Source: Hoplostethus atlanticus
Taxonomy: Eukaryota; Chordata; Actinopteri; Trachichthyiformes; Trachichthyidae
Direction: 5' to 3'
Assembly: GCA_034670405.1 (NCBI GenBank)
Contig: JAXDDX010000123.1
Location: forward strand, 548,501-612,500
DNA: 64,000 nt
Under the pieces are notes generated by a model, which worked only from the letters and a program-made list of their open reading frames with translations, was not told the DNA's origin and made no database searches. This document shows positions 12,101 to 22,380 of the stretch, piece by piece (position 1 is the stretch's first letter; each line of letters begins with the position of its first letter). The position numbers and the translations under genes were made by a program.

Positions 12101-14729
12101 GTGAGTAATGAAAAAAAGCCAAAGTTAAAGTTTTCTGTGGCATATTTGGCATTAATAACACAGTTAAAGTTTCGCTTAACAGTTTTTTTCCATCAACCTT
12201 TTCATGCTTTTATTTTATTAGGAATTGGAAAGGTTTTTTTTTCTTTTTCACAGATGATTTCAACAGAGTAATACTCTCAGTGAAAAGAGGACAGGAGTTC
12301 ACCGACTACATCAATGCTTCCTTTATTGATGTAAGTACTCCCTCCTGACCTCATGTATAGATTTCCCATAGAAGTAGTATATATATATTGTTTCCTTTAA
12401 AACAATGCAAAGTATTATGTTTGTTGCACCTTCAAGTGTTGTTTACTGGGTGATCCTCCCTCCAGGGCTACAGGCAGAAGGACTATTTTATTGCGACCCA
12501 GGGGCCCTTGTCTCACACAGTGGAGGACTTCTGGAAGATGGTGTGGGAGTGGAGGTGTCATTCAATCGTTATGCTCACTGAACTCAAGGAGAGGGAGCAG
12601 GTATCGTGTTCTTGCAAACACATTTACACATTGCAAAATGGAATTGCTCATTGAACCAATCTCTTTGTTTTCGTTATTTTTATTCTGTTTTTTTCTGGAA
12701 ATATAACAATGTATAGCAAATGTACTCTACTGTTTTCATGGAGTGCAATGGAAATATAAAGCAAAAATAAGATATCTATCAGTCAAATGTAGTGGTATTT
12801 CCATTTGGTCTTTCCCACCAGGAAAAGTGTTTCCAGTACTGGCCATCAGAGGGCAGTGTAACATTTGGAGATTACACTTTGGAGCTGACTGGAGATACAC
12901 AGTGTGACACCTTTACACTGAAAGACATGGTGCTCACCTACAGACCAGTGCGTAATGCTTGACATACAATATATAACGCTTTAATAGATCAAGATAAATC
13001 TTTTTAGCGCATCTACTTGCCTTCCAATATTTCATTGTGCTGTCTTTACATATTAAGCTTATTTCAGCCCTCGTATTATCATCACGTCATTGAGTGCACA
13101 ATTATCAAAATACTGAGTTTGACTACACAAAACTAAAGTTTATTGCCCCATCTCACCAGGAAAAGCAGTCACAAAACATGCGGCACTTCCACTTCCACGG
13201 ATGGCCTGAGATCGGAATACCAGCAGAGGGCAGAGGGATGATTGACATTATTGCTGCGGTGCAGAGGCAGCAGCAACAGTCTGGAAACCGTCCCATCATT
13301 GTGCACTGCAGGTGAGAAAGTTCTGCAGCACTGATGTGCATCTTCAGATAAGACTTATCTATATCATATAATGCACACCCCAATTTTTTTTTTTAAATAA
13401 GTAGGGCCTCACATGCAGTAAAACCCCTTCCATTTCCACTGTACCTTTTCCAATGCTTGATCACTGGAATCACACCAAACACAAAATGGTGTCAGAAAGA
13501 ATTTCAACTTAACTAATAATTTTTTCTTTCCCCCAAATGTCTGTTACAATATATTCTCTATTTTGCTTTGGTAGACCTGGCGTTCTGTGCCTAAACCGCT
13601 CATGTGATCCCTTATAAAGACTTAGCTGTGAAAGCTTTGATCAGAACCTAGCTTCAGGTGAAGTGATTCTAAAGCAGCACGCCCCTGTGGGATTGATCCA
13701 ATCCACTGATTCACAGTCAATTAAAACCTCTCAAAGTGAAATCTCCTCCAACTCCCACTATGATTAATCTGATAAGATGAGCTAACGACAGGAAATGGTG
13801 TCATCACTCTCTTCTATTCCTTCATCACCACTTGTCTAAGAGGGGCTTTTTAAAGCTTTTTCCTCACCCCTTGGGAATGGGGCTAACCCATTGCAATCCC
13901 CAACGTCTCTCTACACTTCTCTTCCACATCGCACATCTCTCACTCTCTCTCTCTGTCTTTCTTTTTCTCTGTCACTGTCTCTCCCTCTCTCTCCATCCCG
14001 CCATCATTGTAAACATTGACTCAGTCAAACACTGAGCCTCCAAACTGATTAGTGTTAGCGTTTGGATTAGCTTCTCTTTAAGTGAGGATGATTATTACAC
14101 AAAGGTCACCTTTTATCCAGCTAACTTTTTCATTTAAATGGAAAAAGGATGTTCTTCTAAGATTACAGGATTTTCATTGCTGCCTAATTCTTAAAGAGAG
14201 GGAGTAGTTAGAATTTCACTCGACAAGACTCATCATTTAGGGAGCTCATCTTCAATTTGCAGGCATAGTTTCTATATAAACAGTGCAATTGTAATAAAAA
14301 AGTAATTCTGCAACAAAAAATTTCCAAGGCCTTACAGCGTATGTTCATTCTGTTGCTTTGATGTAATGTAGATGCTGATAGTTTTCTTCCTTCATGTTTC
14401 AGTGCTGGTGCGGGCCGAACTGGTACCTTCATCGCCCTCAGTAATATTCTGGAGCGGGTGAAAGCTGAAGGCCTCCTGGATGTATTTCAGACAGTCAAAA
14501 GTTTACGCATGCAGAGGCCACACATGGTTCAGACTGTGGTAGGTAGAAAACATGATCATATCGATGAGGTTATTGAATAGGTTTGTGCTGTTTGGTATCA
14601 TCTACTGTACATATATGCACTGTAACACCCCTCCTCTGTTTTTTTTTCTTCCAGGAGCAATATGACTTCTGCTACAGAGTGGTTCAAGATTTTGTTGACA
14701 TTTTCTCAGACTACGCCAACTTTAAATAA
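5799..14729 (+). CDS. ptpre: Receptor-type protein tyrosine phosphatase epsilon, 19 coding exons, 680 aa
   Basis: Removes phosphate from tyrosines of signalling proteins at the plasma membrane. Exons: 5799-5865, 6050-6146, 6593-6666, 7080-7216, 7462-7552, 7708-7784, 7975-8011, 8137-8234, 8785-8904, 10148-10311, 10945-11080, 11288-11437, 11840-11933, 12254-12330, 12466-12600, 12822-12947, 13160-13311, 14403-14538, 14655-14729. All have AG/GT borders and every junction keeps phase. The protein has a short hydrophobic start ([12 protein letters not shown]), sequons at N13, N14 and N19, a helix at about 33-54, then two phosphatase domains and the end FSDYANFK. Segments such as [11 protein letters not shown] and [16 protein letters not shown] fit PTPRE rather than PTPRA. 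Human PTPRE is about 700 aa. The ATG sits 5 bases into its exon, so an untranslated exon must lie upstream; the start is likely but unproven. Introns 6667-7079, 8235-8784, 10312-10944 and 11438-11839 show nothing notable. Confidence 0.95.
6422..6453 (+). CDS. ptpre: Candidate alternative first exon of the cytosolic PTP-epsilon isoform
   Basis: Inside the intron after the transmembrane exon, an ATG opens a frame [10 protein letters not shown] plus TG. Spliced to the exon at 6593 (which gives G then TTC AAA) it reads [17 protein letters not shown]. The phase matches that of the transmembrane exon it would replace. Mammalian cytosolic PTP-epsilon has an alternative N-terminus of about 12 residues, remembered as ending SFSRLTW before FRKQRK, so the SF..S/RL.W pattern and junction agree. 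The resulting protein would be about 636 aa, without leader or membrane helix. Weak points are the donor (GTTGAT, poor match), the ATG context (C at -3) and the shortness of the match. The transcription start and 5' end of this exon are not defined. Confidence 0.5.
7868..7966. repeat. 30-bp pyrimidine-rich minisatellite in ptpre intron
   Basis: Three perfect copies of a 30-base unit (TTGGTTCTC followed by TTGGTTCTCTC and TTCTTCTCTC) occupy 7868-7897, 7898-7927 and 7928-7957, with a partial fourth copy to 7966. The array ends 8 bases before the acceptor AG at 7973-7974, so it forms the polypyrimidine tract of the 37-base exon 7975-8011. Confidence 0.95.
9217..9620 (-). mobile_element. Probable LINE-derived dispersed repeat (Maui/L2-like 3' end)
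   Basis: The left edge has an AAGATAAGATAAAACC string followed by TGGTCCCCATGGGGAAA and CAGCAGCAAA. From memory, this arrangement is typical of a common teleost LINE tail, here in reverse orientation with the 3' end on the left. The remaining 300 bp are A-rich with GTGCAAA-type strings. The right end is not clearly marked and no coding part is recognisable. Family naming is tentative. Confidence 0.5.
10141..10151 (+). promoter_or_regulatory. ptpre: NAGNAG tandem splice acceptor
   Basis: The acceptor before the WPD-loop exon reads TTCGCAGCAG then GCGAGC. Splicing may use either AG, giving an exon start at 10148 (adds Gln267) or 10151. Both keep the frame. The affected site is the linker just before [15 protein letters not shown]. 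Confidence 0.6.
11840..14729 (+). other. ptpre: ptpre D2 (membrane-distal) phosphatase domain exons
   Basis: The second domain keeps the nucleophile motif [12 protein letters not shown] (C610) but has WPEIG in place of WPDFG (E577) and KNRVLQIIP in place of [10 protein letters not shown]2 therefore lacks the usual general acid and the tyrosine of the phosphotyrosine loop. These substitutions are the known hallmarks of D2 in PTP alpha and epsilon, where it is weakly active and regulatory. The protein ends FSDYANFK. The equivalent mammalian tyrosine (Y695) is phosphorylated and binds SH2 proteins. The intron 13312-14402 contains a CT-rich tract at about 13938-14000 and nothing else recognised. 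Confidence 0.92.
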
Positions 14730-16690
14730 TACCTGTCAGATATTGAACCATATACTCCTGTCAAATTAACTTATGCAATTTTGTCTGAATGTTATTTTCT
14801 AAAGCGAGCTCTTTTTACATTTTGCACTCGACTACAGCTCTGAAATTCATTGTAACATACTGTAAGAAAATGTATTATGTCTTTTCGTCTGCAAGAGAAT
14901 CTGTCTCTTTCAAGAATGTGTGTGTGTGTGTGTGTGATCTTCAAGTACTCTAATGAAAGATAAGACATACTAACTATTATAGTTTATTCAATAAGGTGGT
15001 TGAGTTCTTTGATATGAAAGCATAGTTTTATGTTTACTAGCATAAGTCCACCAGTCTGAAGGCGAATGAGGGTGTTTATTAAGGGAAAAAGTTCAATAAT
15101 TGTATTTCAACTTTATGTATATAACTTATGTATATATAGTATGTATTTCTCACTTCTTACTTATAATGAATCATAGCTATTTATGTGTTGTAGATTACAT
15201 GCATTCTCTTCTTTTTATGCTCTATTTTGTTACTGAACACACAATGCCTTTGGTTCACATCGGTACTTTATGCCACCCACTCTCCATGATTTTTGATTGC
15301 CCTGCAGAGAACATGCGGTATGTTTGATAAGTAAGCTAAAATTATTAATGCTTGTGCTAAAACGATATCTTGTGTGACATGTATAAATAATAATTATCAT
15401 CTACTTTTAGCTCAAACAAAAACATGAAACTTAAGTTTGGATACATTTCATTACATTAGGCACTGCAAATTACCTCACTTCTGTCTAGTATTCAATGAAT
15501 AACTTAACAGCTGCTGCCTGTTGCAATTTTATTCAACTTCACTAACTTTCTTTTTTGCCCGTGGCAATATCACTTAGTGGATTGGTGCCTAATGCCGTAA
15601 AATGCAATTAGCCCACATTGAAACAGGCTGACAGTATTATATTAGTACACTCTTTACACATCATTTTTACAAATTGTTTTGCAGTCTAGCATCACATCTT
15701 TCTGCTTTAGAAAACAACTTTTTGTACACATTCATAGATCTCATTAACATTTGCATGTTTGCATAAAGCAAGGCCATGTTGATTAGAAACACGCTTCTAA
15801 TCATGAAAACTTGTCACCAAGTGACACAATTTTAATGAGCCAGATGCTCATTTTATGTTAAAGTCGGATTTAAGGGATAACTACTCAAAAGTAAAATTGT
15901 CTTTGAATGTTGGTGTTATGTATGGATCTTCATTTCATTATTTGAACTGGACACTCAAATACCATCTAATGATAACAGATAACAGTAACACAATATCACA
16001 TTGTTGCATTTAAGTGTGTTAGAAAATCGGGATTTAAAAATGTTCATAACTGATAGAGTTGAACCTTGTTCATTCAAACCCACCATGAATTGAGATAATT
16101 CAGGAGAGTAAAATTTATGGGACAGTGAAAATAATTAATATGAAGAGCCAATGCTTACTCAAAATATGCATGCAGGGGCATTTTGACAACTATGCTCTTA
16201 GTTTCATATTTTGAGAGATTCTGGAGAAGCAAAAGCATATATTTTTGCAATTAGATTTTTTTTCCTGGAATGGTGAGTTTGGAAGTCTCAATTTTGAGTG
16301 AAAAAGTTTCTACTGTGTTCGTATTCCCACTAGTATGAATTTCTGTGATGGGTTTATATGGAACACTCATCAATCATTTTGGCTCATCCAGTGTACATAA
16401 ATTCGTATTGTGGCCATTAACCATCACTAAGGTTCACTGTAGTGTTGACCTCATATTAACCACTAGCTCTTCAAACAAAGTTAAATGTGCAGTAATAAGT
16501 ATTTAATGAGTTTCATGGTGAAAGTATAAGAAAAAGGGATTTTGACAGGCAGGTCTTGCAGCTGATATAACATTATAATGCATAAGCATCTTGTTTCAAT
16601 GCTGTTTCTGCCTTTTGAATCTGTATGAAGTTTAACTACTATTTGTTTGCTCAAAGATGATTGCAATAAATTATAGATGGAGAGAAATGT
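14730..16690 (+). other. ptpre: Probable ptpre 3' untranslated region
   Basis: AT-rich sequence follows the stop codon to the first canonical AATAAA at 16665-16670. It includes a (GT)n tract at about 14917-14935. No open frame of interest is seen. An earlier end using a variant poly(A) signal is possible. Confidence 0.55.
16665..16670 (+). terminator. ptpre: Candidate ptpre poly(A) signal
   Basis: AATAAA is the first canonical hexamer downstream of the ptpre stop codon, and it lies before the gnrh3 promoter. Confidence 0.5.
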
Positions 16691-16886
16691 CTATTTTCAT
16701 CTTAATGTTGTTCTTTTATCTATTAAAAAACAATCAAGCAAACAGACTCTGTATGATTACAGGATACAAAGACGTGCATTTAATATGGATTTCATGCTTT
16801 ATGAACCCTCGTGGTAATTTAAGCATAACTTAGCACTTAGCCAGTTCCATTAGTAGTATTTTGTGTCCCATTAGTCAGTAAATGTG

Positions 16887-16948
16887 TCACACCTGCAGAG
16901 AGGGGATTATAATCCTGACGACAATCAGCCTTCTGCAACACCTATAAA
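16887..16948 (+). promoter_or_regulatory. gnrh3: gnrh3 core promoter: TATA box, OTX/bicoid palindrome, T-box/E-box site
   Basis: TATAAA lies at 16943-16948. Upstream, GGATTATAATCC (16904-16915) is a perfect palindrome made of GGATTA and TAATCC, both bicoid/OTX/PITX-class core sites. Immediately 5' is TCACACCTG (16887-16895), which contains a T-box half-site (reverse AGGTGTGA) and a CACCTG E-box. OTX regulation of GnRH genes is established in mammals; occupancy here is inference. Confidence 0.65.
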
Positions 16949-16972
16949 ACCACCCCCTGGCTAACGCACCTC

Positions 16973-16995
16973 ATGCTAACGAGGCAAATACAGAG
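16973..16995 (+). other. gnrh3: gnrh3 non-coding exon 1 (5' end predicted)
   Basis: The start is placed 30 bases after the TATA box. The end is set by the donor CAGAG/GTGAGT. It contains no complete ATG frame and is followed by a short intron to 17214. Fish gnrh3 genes typically have a short untranslated first exon. Confidence 0.6.
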
Positions 16996-17219
16996 GTGAG
17001 TCAGTCCAAAACTGATGTTCATTAAGTTACAATTATTATCTTGCTATTAACTGGTGTCTAAAATATTGTTTACTGTTGCTGGATAATGCTCGGGAACACT
17101 TGAGTCCACAAGCTGATCGTTGTGAGCATAGGGCAGACTAACACCATGCCGGGGTGAGAGAGGGGAAACAGTGATACCATTATATTTTATTAGGATATTT
17201 GGCTTCCCCTCCAGCTCCA

Positions 17220-18082
17220 ATGGAAGCTAACAGCAGAGCGATGGTGCAGGTGTTGTTGTTGGCGTTGATGGTTCAGGTCACCCTGTCCCAGCACTGGTCC
17301 TATGGCTGGCTACCAGGAGGGAAGAGAAGTGTGGGAGAGCTGGAGGCCACGATTAGGGTGAGTGCTGCCATGTACCAAATAGTGAAGGCATTCTGCAGCT
17401 TCAGAAAATGTGTTGCTTTATGAGATTCAATGCAAAACGTAGCAGAAAGGTTTCCTATAAAATATGTCACTGACTGAAGCTTGACTCTTGTTAATGTTTT
17501 TTGTGTGTGTGTGAATTCCCTATTGTGAACTCTGCATTAGGTTCAGATTATACATCAACCCGGTTTATGGGCTTTATTGATGTCATGGTCAATGCTAGTC
17601 CAGTCTTGTATTTTATTGTACTTTTCTTAGATGATGGGTACAGGAGGTGTGGTGTCTCTTCCTGAAGAGGCGAGTGTCCAAACCCTAGAGAGGCTTAGAC
17701 CATACAATCTAGTAAGTGCTTATTATACATAATTTATTACCAATGTCTCCTTCAATTGTGCAATATTAATGTACACTATAGCAACGTGTGGCACCATGTG
17801 CAAAAGCATCAGTGACAATATACAAACTGGTCAATTGTTTTTTTGTTGTTGCTTTTTTCCATGTACTGAATATATGTAGCCTTATTATTCTCTTTTGAAT
17901 GTTGGTAAATGACTCATTTTCTCAGATTTGTTTACTATGATATATTAATAAAAACATGATTTTAGATGACATATTCTGAAAGTAGTAGGATGAAACTATT
18001 AATCAAGATTTGATTTCAATCTCCTCAGATTAATGACGATTCCAATCATTTCAAAATAAAGAAAAGGTTGCCACAAAAATGA
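17220..18082 (+). CDS. gnrh3: Progonadotropin-releasing hormone 3 (salmon-type GnRH), 90 aa
   Basis: Precursor of a secreted neuropeptide hormone acting through GnRH receptors. In fish, GnRH3 is made in terminal-nerve and, in some species, hypothalamic neurons. Coding exons are 17220-17357 (in an exon starting 17215), 17631-17711 and 18029-18082, all phase 0 with good AG/GT borders. Residues 1-23 form a signal peptide ([20 protein letters not shown] then TLS). Residues 24-33 are the decapeptide [10 protein letters not shown], whose Gln becomes pyroglutamate. G34 is the amide donor and K35-R36 the cleavage site. The remainder, from [10 protein letters not shown], is the GnRH-associated peptide, ending in KIKKRLPQK. 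The 90-residue total matches the family. The start after the acceptor gives the standard MEA... leader; earlier in-frame codons lie in the intron. No defects are seen. Confidence 0.98.
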
Positions 18083-18241
18083 AGAGCTAGTGTGAAACAA
18101 ACTGTCACAGTATTTACATTATCATCAGCACCGGTGACGGATCATCCAAGGGCAGGACGCTGACTCCCAGATAACATCATATTTATCACATTGATGTCAA
18201 TTATATGGTCTATGTAACATTTAAAATCCATGTAAAATTGT

Positions 18242-18247
18242 AATAAA
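18242..18247 (+). terminator. gnrh3: gnrh3 poly(A) signal
   Basis: AATAAA lies 160 bases after the stop codon and is followed by a T/G-rich stretch (GTTTTTGAG). The predicted transcript end is about 18265. Confidence 0.8.
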
Positions 18248-18269
18248 GTTTTTGAGTCCTGGTCAATTT

Positions 18270-21200
18270 ATCAGAGGATTTATTGAATTTGGGTTTCAGA
18301 AAATGCAGTTTCACTTTGTAGATCTGCCTGGTAGAAATGAAAGTGATGCTATTTCACTATAAATTCCTCTTCATAAGCTTTTTAAATTGGTTAAATTGCC
18401 TTTGTACTGGAGCCACGACAGACAAGCATGACAAACTTATGATACAACAATCTTAGCATGACAACAGCTGGTGATTAAGCCAATTTATTAGAAATCAATG
18501 ACTTAATTAAATTTGTTACAGTTTTGGTAATTCCATTTATGGTCACGCCAGTCATGTGCATACTTGATGAAGAAACAAACTGCCAGATGATATTAGTACC
18601 TGCACCCACGAGCCTCTACGAGCCCGCAAATGAAAAGTACTAATGTGGATATGTTAGACGTTCGGATGTCCAGAACAGTCTTCTGCTAATTTGGGATAAG
18701 TACAGTCATCCAAAACAGACCGAGTGTAAAACTTTTTTCCTCTCTGTACAGGAAATTGGTGTTCATTATAAAAATTGGAATTTCATATCAGGAACGGAAA
18801 AGAATCAGCAGGGGGCATATGTTTTAAAGAGAACTCATTTTCTGGCAAAGCCCCACAGACAGAGAACCATACTAATCGCCTGGTGCATAAGGGGCTAGGA
18901 TTCATGAACTGTGCTGACACCGGGGAGGCCCTGCATTGTTAGAGCGTGGTTGTAATGCACACCAATGAACCCAAACCCGCTGGCACAACTGGGAAAAGGT
19001 GAACATTATAAAAGCACATAGAATTAGAGAGAAATTAAAGCACATTCCATTGCACTTCCAGAACAATGGCTCTTCATTTGTGATCCTTCACATCGTCGGT
19101 TTAATATTCATGGCTGTAATTTCCATAACGCAATCATTTCCTTTGATGAGGAAAGACTTAATTCTTTTTTTTTTATAAAGTACAAAGTTATTGAAGGAAA
19201 TGTTGTCTAGGTCAGTATTCTCCGCAACTCAGTATGAGACCTACTTGAATTGACTTAATTGAGTTTATACTTTACTGAGTTTTCAGTAATTTGCCGAAAT
19301 CCTCATAAAAAGATAGTGAATGTTGCTTTCACACTGTTTCCTAAAATATGGTTTTAATTGAATTTGGTACACTTGCTTGATAATAATTACTATTTTTTTT
19401 TTTTACAGCAACTCCCATAAATTCCCGTTAAATAATCCCTAAGCATTTGCTGTGCAACACAACTTTCTCTTTCCCAGTGTCCTCATCAAGGACCTGCCTA
19501 ATTGCATGTATATCAAGACAACAAAACCTGCTGGTATCTATGTTTCCAAATTTGATTTAACCTCACTCTCTCCTTCCCAGACCCCCTGGTGGATATTCAC
19601 TTTGTTTACCTCAAATTAAACTTCATATTGTTTACAGCCTCTTGGTCCCTGAACATTTTATAGCATTTTAGAATTATTTATTTATTTATTTTTTGTAATG
19701 ATTGTAGAGTTGGGATTCATTTGAATGTTGCCCTCATCTGCATGAAAATTATATAATTAACTTTTGATTAACCAGCTCAGTTGAGTTGGTTCCCCCATGC
19801 ACACTGGTGAATAGTACCCACCGCATTTTAATGACTGTTTTCCAATTGAGTGGCGACCTTTTCATCAAAGAGCCACAACTGGGGCTAAACAACGGTAGAA
19901 AATAATCACGGTGAAGACAATAGTAGAGGCCGACAGGCTAGGATGTCATCCTTAAATATAACAACAGAGATGAAAGCAACCTTATTGCGCTTAGTGGCTG
20001 TGGCGAGAAGCCAAGTGCTTGTGTTGTTGCTTGCACCATTGTTAAAGCTTTGGAGGTCACGTCCATTGGCATATAGAGAGGGAAAGGACAGGAAGCTGAG
20101 AATGGTCCATTGTTACATGTCCTTGCTCTGAGGGAATTCCATTATGAAGGGCAATACATTTTTGATACTTTGATTTTTTGTGCCATTCATTTGTTTCAAA
20201 AACAGAACATATTTGGATAATGGCTTCAGGAAAAAGGGGTCTCAGAGCACCTCCGTCCAAGGCTACAGCATTGCATTAACACACCTGCCAATCAAGCACA
20301 TCCAAGCAGATGTGCATCCTCGCAGAGCTAACCATCAAATAAGTATTCTATCATATGCATAATATAGTTTTCATTTCATCACGATTATGCTCTGTGCACC
20401 ATGTGTATATTTCCAATGGGTGATAGGAAACTTTTATTGAAGCGGTGTGTATAATGAAGTCATTTTCCAGGTGCTTGTTGTGGCTCTTATTATGAACAGA
20501 ATGATAATTTCCCCTGGAGGAATCTGGGCCTGAATATCAATTGAAGTTTAGTGTGGGTCTTACTATGTTCCCGCAGGCTATAGTAGAAGGCAAAGTCATC
20601 TTCAGAGAGAGTCTAAATGTCAGGGAGGTCTTCAAACATTTTTTTTCCAGAGCCCTACTGAAGGGGGTCTTTGGAAGTAGTATCTCCTGGAAATTATATG
20701 GTAGAGGTGAGGGGAAGAGGGAAACGAGATGTTGGGCTGAAGGCGTTCATGTGGAGCAGCTGACACAAAATTTAATTTAAAAAATATAGATAGAATTTAA
20801 AAAGAAAACCTGCAAGAAATGAAAATATAACTATTCTTGTTGCCCCGTTCCGACGTAAAACATTTATTCACCAAGCTGATGATCGTCCAGTGGTGCTGTT
20901 TTGTCATATACACGTATCTCCACATGGTGACACTCTTGAGCTGTCTGATTTGAATCGGCTGCTTAACTGCAGGTCTCCCCAACAGTTCCATCACTAAAGT
21001 TGTAGATACTGTATTCCTCTAAATCGAACAAAGACTTCAATCAATCTTCTCTAACTTGGCAGAAATTGTTAATTGTGCTGCACATTGATTATTGGAATTT
21101 GTGTTTACATCAGCAGTGTTTTGTACAGTTTTGTTGTAGAGTTGTGCACGGCCTGAAATAAACCTCAGCGTCACACAAAACTATTGAATCCAGTGGAAAA

Positions 21201-22380
21201 TCTGAAAGTCACAAATTTCTCTAATATTCTTAGTTTTGTATTTGTAAGACTTTTATTTTTTTTCTTCATTTTTTTCTAAGTTAACTGGAAGTACAGCGAG
21301 CCATACGGTAGCATGTACAGTAGTGGATTGGCCTTCATTCTCCTTCTTGGCTGGCAGGGAACCTTCCTGTTGTGATCCGACTTCTCTCCTTTGATCAAAG
21401 AACAGTGTTAAAGCACTGGGAGAAGGAGGAGGTATGAAATATGAATGAATACAGCTGTGTTTTGATGGATATGTCTCAAAGTATCCCAGTAAGAGACTGC
21501 TAAAGGCCAGGAAATCTGTTTGTGTTGTGGAAATAGGCTCTTCCTCGCTTGATTCTTCACCAGCTTTATCTTGAGTAGCTTTTCACTTCATATTTTAGAG
21601 ATCCTTTGTTAGGAAAGAGATCAACCCCGATCCAGCACTTGTAGGAAACTGTTCTAAGAGGCCCTAGTTCATAATATATATCATTAATGATACCATTTCC
21701 TTTGTTTGGTCTTGAAACCCCCTTTTGAACAAAACGAACACCAGCTATGAGCAGAGGATATTTATTATTTTTCTAGGGTAGACCCAAAGTTCTCACAGAT
21801 GGAATGAGATCTTGTATGAGGTGATGGAGGCTTTGTCACTAGTTATGTCTGTGATTCCATTTCCTTTTCTTAAACCCCATCGGGGAGCTGTGACTCATTT
21901 TGAAGTTGAAAGTTGATACTGTGGTGTAAAACTAACGTTCCCATCTGTATTAAGGAACTATCAGAGTTCACACAAACCTCACATTTTTTAAAGTTAGATG
22001 AACTCGCCACTCATATAATACTTCTTTAATAAACACAGATATTAAATAAGATAAGGTAATATATATAAACACAGTTATCAGGATAGTTTGTCAAATGAAC
22101 TGTTTTGACTGTAGACTGTTTTATACTTGCACCACAACCACATGCTATCATTAGCCGTCGTTTAAAGACTCTCTTCAGTCTTTTAGGACCGTGTTAACTA
22201 AGATCCAGCCTTTGGACCTGTGGCAGGACAATGTCTCTAGACTGCTGGAGGTTGGAAACTTTCTGCCCGAGCTTTATTAGCCTTACTAACAGCTGGGTTC
22301 CCTGAATGCCAGGGTCCACCTCTGCTGGGAGTAAGGGCTCAGATCCTGTCAGAGAGGGGTCGCACTAACCGACTGTAATC
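18270..22380. other. Intergenic, no gene seen
   Basis: AT-rich sequence without microsatellites of note. No exon with convincing borders and coding content was recognised on either strand. A short frame at 21362-21433 (NLPVVIRLLSFDQRTVLKHW) is vaguely like a LINE ORF1 segment but too short to call. Confidence 0.6.

Noticed and set aside
17199-17219. Earlier in-frame start for gnrh3
   Set aside because: These codons lie in the intron before the acceptor CCCCTCCAG; the ATG at 17220 gives the standard leader.
21362-21433. Short frame NLPVVIRLLSFDQRTVLKHW resembling a LINE ORF1 RNA-binding segment
   Set aside because: Only about 24 residues, a stop right after, and no flanking element features such as a tail or target duplication.
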